Positions 22,304 to 27,382 of a stretch of 27,382 nucleotides of DNA are shown piece by piece. The notes beneath the pieces were generated by a model, which was not told the origin of the DNA, ran no database searches, and saw nothing but the letters and a program-made list of their open reading frames with translations. How positions within the stretch are numbered: position 1 is the stretch's first letter; every line of letters starts with the position of its first letter. Source of the stretch: an uncultured Duganella sp. (GTDB lineage: Bacteria; Pseudomonadota; Gammaproteobacteria; Burkholderiales; Burkholderiaceae); assembly GCA_946482635.1 (NCBI GenBank), contig CAMLSG010000057.1, positions 1 through 27,382 on the forward strand. The letters run 5' to 3'. Position numbers and translations under genes: made by a program.

Positions 22304-23803
22304 ATGGGATATGCATTACGTGCCAGGCGGCTTGGCATCGACACCTACCAGCAGCCGGTGGCTTATATGCGGCGCGATTGCAAGGTATGCCGGGCCGAAG
22401 GGTTTGAGGCGCAATCGCGCATCGAGCTGCAATGCGGCGGGCAAACCGTCGCCGCCACGCTGAACGTGGTCGATGGCGAGCTGCTGGACGAACAGGATAT
22501 CGGCTTGTCCGAAGCGGCGTGGGAGGCGCTGGGCGCCACGCCGGGCGCGGGAATCAGCGTGCGCCACCCGGCGCCACTGGCTTCCTTCGCGGCAGTGCGC
22601 GGCAAGATCCACGGCCGGCCGCTGGACGATGCGGCGGCGCAGGCCATCATCGCCGACGTCGCGGGCGGGCGCTATCCGGACATCCATCTTTCCAGCTTTA
22701 TCACAGCCTGCTCCGGCAACCGCCTTGACCTGGCGGAGACCATCGCCCTGACGCGCGCCATGGCGGCGGCGGGAGAGCGCATGCACTGGCCTTCGCAAGT
22801 GGTGGTGGACAAGCACTGCGTCGGCGGCCTGCCCGGCAACCGCACCACGCTGCTGGTGGTGCCGATCGTCGCGGCCCTTGGCATGACCATGCCCAAGACC
22901 TCGTCGCGCGCCATCACTTCGCCGGCAGGCACGGCCGACACCATGGAAACCCTGGCGCCGGTGGCGATCGGCATCGATGCCATGCGCCGCGTAGTGCAGC
23001 AGGAAGGCGGCTGCATCGTGTGGGGCGGCAGCGTGACCCTGAGCCCGGCGGACGATGTACTGATTCGCGTCGAGCGCCCGCTGGAGCTGGACAGCGATGG
23101 CTTGCTGGTGGCCTCGGTCCTGTCGAAGAAGCTGGCGGCGGGCGCCAGCCACGTGCTGATCGACATTCCGGTCGGCCGCACCGCCAAGGTGCGCTCCGGG
23201 CAGGCGGCCATTCAACTGGCCACGCGGCTGGAGGGCGCTGGGCAGGCGTTGGGCCTGGCCGTCAAGTGCGTCATCAGCGACGGCAGCCAGCCGGTCGGCG
23301 TCGGCATCGGCCCGGCACTGGAAGCGATGGACGTGCTGGCCGTGCTGCAAGGCGCGCCCGGCGCGCCGCAGGACCTGCGCCAGCGCGCGCTGGCACTGGC
23401 CGCAGGCGTTCTCGAACTGGGCGGGCGCGCCGCGCCGGGCGAAGGCTTGGTACTGGCGGCACAGACGCTCGATTCCGGCGCGGCCTGGGCCAAGTTCCAG
23501 GCCATCTGTGCGGCACAGGGCGGCCTGCGCCAGCCGCCGGCCGCCGCTTGCACCCATGTCCTTGAAGCCTGCCATGCCGGCCGCGTCGTTGCCATCGACA
23601 ACCGCAAGCTGGCCACATTGGCAAAGCTGGCCGGCGCACCGCGCGCCGCTGCGGCCGGCGTGCGCTTTTTCGCGCCTTTGGGCAGCAGGCTCGAAGTAGG
23701 GCAGCCCATACTGTCCATCCATGCCGACACGCCGGGCGAACTGGCTTATGCGCTGGAATACGCCGAAGCACAGAGCAACCTGGTTACGGTGGAGGATGCA
23801 TGA
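22304..23803 (+). CDS. Thymidine/AMP phosphorylase-like enzyme (type 2, with N-terminal extension)
   Basis: A 499-residue cytoplasmic enzyme of the nucleoside phosphorylase II family. It splits a nucleoside or nucleotide with phosphate into a free base and a sugar phosphate. An N-terminal extension of about 90 residues precedes the core, as in archaeal AMP phosphorylases and the bacterial 'thymidine phosphorylase 2' group, not in classical DeoA. Signature stretches are VVDKHCVGGLPGNRTT (about 168-183) and PKTSSRAITSPAGTADTMET (about 198-217), which bind phosphate and sugar. Whether it uses thymidine or AMP cannot be decided. The ribosome site is AAAGGAG. An FNR/Anr-like box 46 bases upstream suggests low-oxygen control. 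The oxidoreductase gene overlaps by four bases (ATGA). Confidence 0.88.
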   Translation: MGYALRARRLGIDTYQQPVAYMRRDCKVCRAEGFEAQSRIELQCGGQTVAATLNVVDGELLDEQDIGLSEAAWEALGATPGAGISVRHPAPLASFAAVRGKIHGRPLDDAAAQAIIADVAGGRYPDIHLSSFITACSGNRLDLAETIALTRAMAAAGERMHWPSQVVVDKHCVGGLPGNRTTLLVVPIVAALGMTMPKTSSRAITSPAGTADTMETLAPVAIGIDAMRRVVQQEGGCIVWGGSVTLSPADDVLIRVERPLELDSDGLLVASVLSKKLAAGASHVLIDIPVGRTAKVRSGQAAIQLATRLEGAGQALGLAVKCVISDGSQPVGVGIGPALEAMDVLAVLQGAPGAPQDLRQRALALAAGVLELGGRAAPGEGLVLAAQTLDSGAAWAKFQAICAAQGGLRQPPAAACTHVLEACHAGRVVAIDNRKLATLAKLAGAPRAAAAGVRFFAPLGSRLEVGQPILSIHADTPGELAYALEYAEAQSNLVTVEDA

Positions 23804-24384
23804 GCAGGATCCTCGTGATCCAGGGCCACCCTGATCCCGCCGGCGGGCATCTGTGCCATGCGCTGGCTGACGCTTACGTTGAGGCCGCGCGCGCCGCCGG
23901 CCACCAGGTGCAGGCGATCACGCCTGCCACGCTGGAGTTTCCCATGCTGGCCAACGCGCGTGAATGGGAAGAGGGCGAAGTGCCGCCGGCCCTGGCGCCG
24001 GTGCAGCGTTCCATCGCGGACGCGCAGCATATCGTGATTTTTTATCCGCTCTGGCTCGGCGACATGCCGGCCTGCCTGAAAGCCTTCCTGGAACAGGTGG
24101 CGCGGCCCGGGTTTGCGCTGGCCCGCGAAGCGAAGAATCCGCTGCGTGCCGGCCTGCTGGCTGGCCGCAGCGCGCGCGTGGTGGTGACGATGGGGATGCC
24201 GGCCCTGTTCTATCGCTGGTACTTCTGCGCCCACAGCCTGAAATCGCTGGAACGCAATATCCTGAATTTCGTGGGCATTGCGCCGGTGCGCAAGACATTG
24301 GTCGGCGCTGCGGGAAAGATGGATGCCGCGACAGTGGCGGGGTGGCGCCAGCGCATGCAGGTGCTGGGCGCCAGGGGAATCTGA
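23800..24384 (+). CDS. Flavodoxin-fold NAD(P)H-dependent oxidoreductase
   Basis: A 194-residue protein of the Flavodoxin_2 / NAD(P)H quinone reductase type. Key stretches are ILVIQGHPDPAGGHLCHALA at the N-terminus (phosphate-binding loop of FMN or FAD), HIVIFYPLWLGDMPACLKAF, a typical family signature, and VVTMGMPALFYRW. It probably transfers electrons from NAD(P)H to a quinone or similar acceptor through bound flavin. No signal peptide is seen. Its ATG overlaps the stop of the phosphorylase gene, so it should share the FNR/Anr-like promoter. It ends 12 bases before the 3' end of the convergent Lrp-type regulator gene, with no clear terminator between. Confidence 0.88.
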   Translation: MSRILVIQGHPDPAGGHLCHALADAYVEAARAAGHQVQAITPATLEFPMLANAREWEEGEVPPALAPVQRSIADAQHIVIFYPLWLGDMPACLKAFLEQVARPGFALAREAKNPLRAGLLAGRSARVVVTMGMPALFYRWYFCAHSLKSLERNILNFVGIAPVRKTLVGAAGKMDAATVAGWRQRMQVLGARGI

Positions 24385-24396
24385 GGCCGGCCCGCA

Positions 24397-24849
24397 TCAA
24401 AGCGGGAGCGCGCGGTCGCCAATGACGCTTTTCATCACCAGCGTCGACGTGAGGCGCTGCACGCCAGGCAGCTTGGACAACCTCTCGTCATACAGCTTCT
24501 GGAATGCCGGCAGGTCGCGTGTGACCACGCGCAGCAGGTAGTCCGGATCGCCGAACAGGCGTTGCGCCTGGATCACCTCAAGCACATCGAGTATCGCCGT
24601 TTCGAAAGTCGACACGGCGCGATGGTCGCTTTCGCGCAGCGTTACGAACACGATGGCCGAAAACGCGAGCCCGAGCGGAACCGGATCGAGCTGCGCACGG
24701 TACCCCTGGATCGCGCCCGATTGCTCGAGCGCGCGTACGCGCCGGTGGCAAGGCGACACGCTCAAGCCAACCCGTTCCGCCAGTTCGGTGACCGTCAAGC
24801 GGCCGTCCGCCTGGAGTTCAGCAAGAATTTTTCGGTCAATCTTATCCAT
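24397..24849 (-). CDS. Lrp/AsnC-family transcriptional regulator
   Basis: A 150-residue DNA-binding regulator. The start MDKIDRKILAELQADGRLTV is the standard Lrp N-terminus, followed by the helix-turn-helix LAERVGLSVSPCHRRVRALE and a C-terminal RAM ligand-binding domain with FGDPDYLLRVVTRDLPAF and LPGVQRLTSTLVM. It probably senses an amino acid. The frame extends upstream to 24960, but the ATG at 24849 gives the normal family length; its ribosome site is weak. It is divergent from a LysE-family exporter gene across an AT-rich region, the classical layout of an Lrp-type regulator controlling amino acid export. Confidence 0.92.
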   Translation of the reverse strand: MDKIDRKILAELQADGRLTVTELAERVGLSVSPCHRRVRALEQSGAIQGYRAQLDPVPLGLAFSAIVFVTLRESDHRAVSTFETAILDVLEVIQAQRLFGDPDYLLRVVTRDLPAFQKLYDERLSKLPGVQRLTSTLVMKSVIGDRALPL

Positions 24850-24920
24850 TTGGAAGATTTTACCAATATCGACCGCCACGAAGCAAAAGACAGGAGCACT
24901 TTCCAGTCGAAATTGCATAA

Positions 24921-24953
24921 AATTTTCTTCTTCGTACAAAAATTTGGAAAATT
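24921..24953. promoter_or_regulatory. Candidate operator in the Lrp/LysE divergent region
   Basis: Inverted arms AATTTTC (24921-24927) and GAAAATT (24947-24953) are separated by 19 AT-rich bases just before the exporter ATG. Lrp-family proteins bind AT-rich dyads, so this is a plausible target. It also overlaps the probable ribosome-site region (GGAAAA) of the exporter gene. Confidence 0.35.
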
Positions 24954-24958
24954 CTGCC

Positions 24959-25579
24959 ATGGATTACAGCACTTTTGCGGCATTCTGGATCGTGTCGATC
25001 CTGCTGATCGTCACGCCCGGCATGGACTGGGCATATGTCATTTCGGCGGGCATGCGGGGCAGGGTGGTGGTGCCGGCCGTAACGGGACTCCTGTTCGGCC
25101 ATTTGACGGCGATCCTGCTGGTTGCGGCCGGCGTGGGCGCGCTGGTTGCCAGCTCGCCCGCTGCGCTCAGCGTGTTGACCTTTGCCGGTGCCGCCTACCT
25201 GCTCTGGATCGGCATCGGCCAACTGCGCAAGCCTTCCGGGCCGCCGGTCGCGGGCGAAGCGGAAGCATCGCACTCGGGAATGCGATGGGCGCTGAAAGGG
25301 GCATGCGTGAGCGGACTCAATCCCAAGGTGCTGCTGCTGTTCCTGGTGCTGCTGCCGCAGTTCGTGAATCGCACGGCAGCGTGGACGGTGCCGGTGCAGA
25401 TCGTGGCACTGGGACTGCTGCATGTGTTCAGCTGCGGCGTGGTCTACCTCGCAATCGGCTTCAGCGCCCAGGCGGTGCTGCGTTCGCGCCCCGCGGCGGC
25501 GCGAACGATCAGCCGCGTGTCCGGTGCGGCAATGGTGGTGATCGCAATACTGCTGTTCGCCGAGCACATCAAGCCATAA
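24959..25579 (+). CDS. LysE/RhtB-family amino acid exporter
   Basis: A 206-residue inner-membrane protein with about six transmembrane segments. The N-terminal FWIVSILLIVTPGMDWAYVI carries the family TPGP-like motif (TPGMD here), and the middle has the conserved SGLNPKVLLLFLVLLPQFV. Members export amino acids or derivatives such as homoserine, threonine, lysine or leucine; the substrate here is unknown. The ATG at 24959 gives the normal family length; a longer frame from 24653 is antisense to the regulator gene. It is divergent from the Lrp-type regulator, which probably controls it. It ends five bases before the convergent solute-binding protein gene. Confidence 0.92.
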   Translation: MDYSTFAAFWIVSILLIVTPGMDWAYVISAGMRGRVVVPAVTGLLFGHLTAILLVAAGVGALVASSPAALSVLTFAGAAYLLWIGIGQLRKPSGPPVAGEAEASHSGMRWALKGACVSGLNPKVLLLFLVLLPQFVNRTAAWTVPVQIVALGLLHVFSCGVVYLAIGFSAQAVLRSRPAAARTISRVSGAAMVVIAILLFAEHIKP

Positions 25580-25584
25580 GGAAC

Positions 25585-26328
25585 TTAGCGGCGCGGAGTA
25601 TCGTTGCGCGCCATGATGGCGCGGTTCAGGCGGTCCATGGTGTCGGCCGGCACGTCGCGGCTGCAGACGATGTAGCGCTTCAGGCCGGGTGGCATGTCGG
25701 CAAAATCGATCAGCACCAGCGACTGCAGTTCCGGGAATTTGAGGCGCAGGTAGTTCCAGTCCTCGCGGTCGACGAACAGGTAGTCGGCGCGGCCGAAGGC
25801 AACCATGCGGAACATGGCCGAGGTTTCCACCGTGCGGCGCATGATGCGGTTCTGGCTGGCGGCGATCAGGGCATCGAGTTCCGGTCCGTAGGACACGCCA
25901 TCGATTACGGCCAGCGTCAGCGATTTATCCGAAAGCAGGGACTTGAGGTTTGCGTGGGACCGGATGCGGGCCGCCACCGCCGGCACCGCCAGCACGGCGT
26001 GCGGCAAGTCCGCGTGCACCGGAACCGAATACTGCGCCACCGCTTCGCGCTCGGGCAGGCGGTACCAGCTGATCGAGCAGTAGTTCGGCATGCCGTGGTT
26101 GAAATTGGCCCAGATGCGCTTTTGCGGCTCGTTGACGAACACCGCCGGCACGCCGGCAGCGGCGAATACCTGCTTTGCGCGATCGAGCATGAAGCCTTTC
26201 GCGACCTTGTTCTCGTCAAAATAATAGTAAGGAGGTTTCTCGCGCCAGGCCACGGTCAGCGGCGCATCTGCCAGCGCGCTCGCCGAGCTGCCGGCTGCAA
26301 TCATTCCTATTAAATATTTCTGCCACAT
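25585..26328 (-). CDS. Periplasmic solute-binding protein, SBP_bac_3-like
   Basis: A 247-residue exported protein. The signal peptide covers residues 1-21 (ending ASALA). The mature start LTVAWREKPPYYYFDENKVAKG fits the first lobe of family 3 extracellular solute-binding proteins (amino acid type), and the rest (LAVIDGVSYGPELDAL, FGRADYLFVDRED) fits the second lobe. No ABC permease or ATPase gene is adjacent, so it may be an orphan sensor-like or uncoupled member. The ATG at 26328 has no ribosome site but sits seven bases after a TATAAT read on this strand, so a leaderless mRNA is possible; an ATG at 26304 would cut into the signal peptide. Confidence 0.85.
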   Translation of the reverse strand: MWQKYLIGMIAAGSSASALADAPLTVAWREKPPYYYFDENKVAKGFMLDRAKQVFAAAGVPAVFVNEPQKRIWANFNHGMPNYCSISWYRLPEREAVAQYSVPVHADLPHAVLAVPAVAARIRSHANLKSLLSDKSLTLAVIDGVSYGPELDALIAASQNRIMRRTVETSAMFRMVAFGRADYLFVDREDWNYLRLKFPELQSLVLIDFADMPPGLKRYIVCSRDVPADTMDRLNRAIMARNDTPRR

Positions 26329-26334
26329 GCTGCC

Positions 26335-26342
26335 ATTATAAT
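26335..26342. promoter_or_regulatory. Self-complementary ATTATAAT, possible shared -10
   Basis: ATTATAAT contains TATAAT on both strands, in the 44-base region between the divergent solute-binding protein and amn genes. It could serve as the -10 for both. No good -35 is visible on either side. Confidence 0.4.
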
Positions 26343-26372
26343 AGGACGAAGCCCGCAGAAAGGAGTAGCACG

Positions 26373-27382
26373 ATGTTCAGCCGTCCCCACGTAGCACCCC
26401 GCATGTTTGATGATCCTTCCGCAGCACTGGCCCAGGTCCGGGCAATTTACGACGACAGTATCCGCTTCCTGCGCGAATCCCTGCAGCGCTTTGTCGAGGG
26501 CGAAACGCCGACCGAACGCGTGCGCGCCTGCTACCCCTATGTGCGGGTGCAGACGGAAACCGTCGCGCGCGCCGATTCGCGCCTGTCGTACGGCTTTGTC
26601 GCCGGCCCCGGCGCCTTCGAGACCACGCTGACGCGCCCCGACCTGTTCGAGGGCTATTACACCGAACAATTCCGCCTGCTGCTGAAGAATCACGGCCAGC
26701 AGCAAATGCAGATCGAAGTGGGCCTCAGCTCGCAGCCGATCCCGATCCACTTCTCCTTTGCCGAGCATGACCATATCGAGGGCAGCCTGAGCGCCGAGCG
26801 GCGCCTGCTGATGCGCGACGTGTTCGACCTGCCCAACCTGGCCGCCATGGACGACGGCATCGCCAACGGCACCTTCGAGGCGGCGCCGGGCGAGGCGCAG
26901 CCGCTGTCGCTGTTCACCGCGCCGCGCGTCGACTATTCGCTGCAGCGCCTGCGCCATTACACCGGCACCTCGCCCGAGCATTTCCAGAACTTCGTGATGT
27001 TCACGAACTACCAGTTCTACATCGACGAATTCGTGCGCCTGGGCCATGAGCTGATGGCCAGCCCGGACAGCGACGGCTACGTGGCGTTCGTTGAACCGGG
27101 CAATATCGTGACGCGCCGCGTCGGCCACGCCATGCAGCCTGGCGACGACCTCGGTGCAGCGCCGCCGCGCCTGCCGCAGATGCCGGGCTACCACCTGGTG
27201 CGCGCCGATGGCAGCGGCATCAGCATGGTGAACATCGGCGTCGGCCCGGCCAACGCCAAGACCGCCACCGACCATATCGCAGTACTGCGCCCGCATGCCT
27301 GGCTGATGCTGGGACACTGCGCAGGCCTGCGCAACACGCAGCAGCTGGGCGACTACGTGCTGGCCCACGGCTACGTGCGCGA
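26373..27382 (+). CDS. amn: AMP nucleosidase, 5' part (runs off the window)
   Basis: The first 336 codons of a protein cut off by the window end. It begins MFSRPHVAPRMFDDPSAALA and follows E. coli Amn closely: RPDLFEGYYTEQFRLLL, VDYSLQRLRHYTGTSPEHFQ, FTNYQFYIDEFVRLG and, near the end, VNIGVGPANAKTATDHIAVL with HAWLMLGHCAGLRNTQQLGD. The enzyme hydrolyses AMP to adenine and ribose 5-phosphate and contributes to purine nucleotide balance. The N-terminal AMN domain and the start of the catalytic nucleoside phosphorylase-like domain are present; the rest of the catalytic domain is outside the window. The ribosome site AGGAG lies about eight bases before the ATG. It is divergent from the solute-binding protein gene. 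Confidence 0.95.
   Translation, partial: MFSRPHVAPRMFDDPSAALAQVRAIYDDSIRFLRESLQRFVEGETPTERVRACYPYVRVQTETVARADSRLSYGFVAGPGAFETTLTRPDLFEGYYTEQFRLLLKNHGQQQMQIEVGLSSQPIPIHFSFAEHDHIEGSLSAERRLLMRDVFDLPNLAAMDDGIANGTFEAAPGEAQPLSLFTAPRVDYSLQRLRHYTGTSPEHFQNFVMFTNYQFYIDEFVRLGHELMASPDSDGYVAFVEPGNIVTRRVGHAMQPGDDLGAAPPRLPQMPGYHLVRADGSGISMVNIGVGPANAKTATDHIAVLRPHAWLMLGHCAGLRNTQQLGDYVLAHGYVR

Noticed and set aside
24562..26313. 583-codon plus-strand frame across regulator, exporter and solute-binding protein genes
   Set aside because: It crosses three well-supported genes and shows no family pattern.

Overview
The window looks like chromosomal DNA from a GC-rich betaproteobacterium, most likely Oxalobacteraceae (Massilia/Duganella/Janthinobacterium type). 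This is inferred from protein character: an AroP-like permease, TorF-like porin, DUF3570/DUF4266 proteins and a JDVT-CTERM-like sorting signal with a CPBP-type protease. No database search was possible. Coding density is very high, many genes overlap by 1-4 bases, and no gene-free stretch exceeds 300 bases. I saw no tRNA, rRNA, CRISPR array, insertion sequence or phage gene.

Layout. 94-3271: a membrane protein of unknown function, a small DUF2306-like membrane protein on the opposite strand, and a methyl-accepting chemotaxis protein. 3358-6319 (+): a three-gene unit of a secreted zinc phospholipase C/P1-nuclease-fold enzyme, an exported parvulin-type prolyl isomerase and a membrane-anchored Pro/Ala-rich helical protein. 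6311-8487 (-): aroP and an alpha/beta-hydrolase. 8636-11031 (+): an RNA-type beta-CASP metallo-hydrolase and a PAS-GGDEF diguanylate cyclase, behind a near-perfect FNR/Anr box. 11035-18943 (-): a seven-gene operon (below). 19040-22240 (+): ECF sigma factor, zinc-finger anti-sigma factor, subtilisin-like protease and TorF-like outer-membrane protein. 22304-24384 (+): a thymidine/AMP phosphorylase-like enzyme and a flavodoxin-fold oxidoreductase, behind a second FNR/Anr-like box. 24397-26328: Lrp-type regulator divergent from a LysE-type exporter, then a periplasmic solute-binding protein. 26373 to the end: 5' part of amn (AMP nucleosidase).

The most unusual part is the minus-strand operon, in transcription order: a CPBP/MrtJ-like intramembrane protease; an 860-residue protein with a cytochrome c domain, five Cys-pair repeats, an internal Gly-Cys/TM/Arg sorting signal and then a thioredoxin domain; a DUF4266 lipoprotein ending in GGGGCGCN; a DUF3570 outer-membrane protein that carries a DxxSGAS motif matching the ApbE flavinylation consensus; ApbE; DsbD; and an alpha-carbonic anhydrase. 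Together these suggest an undescribed extracytoplasmic redox system in which ApbE flavinylates an outer-membrane protein, DsbD/thioredoxin supply thiol reductant, and a dedicated intramembrane protease processes a natural polyprotein.

Two other designs stand out. The anti-sigma factor appears to carry a protease-propeptide-like periplasmic domain just before its partner protease gene. The two FNR/Anr-type boxes, 13.6 kb apart, are nearly identical in sequence (inverted) and sit at the same distance from their -10 elements, linking RNA turnover, c-di-GMP and nucleoside salvage to low oxygen.
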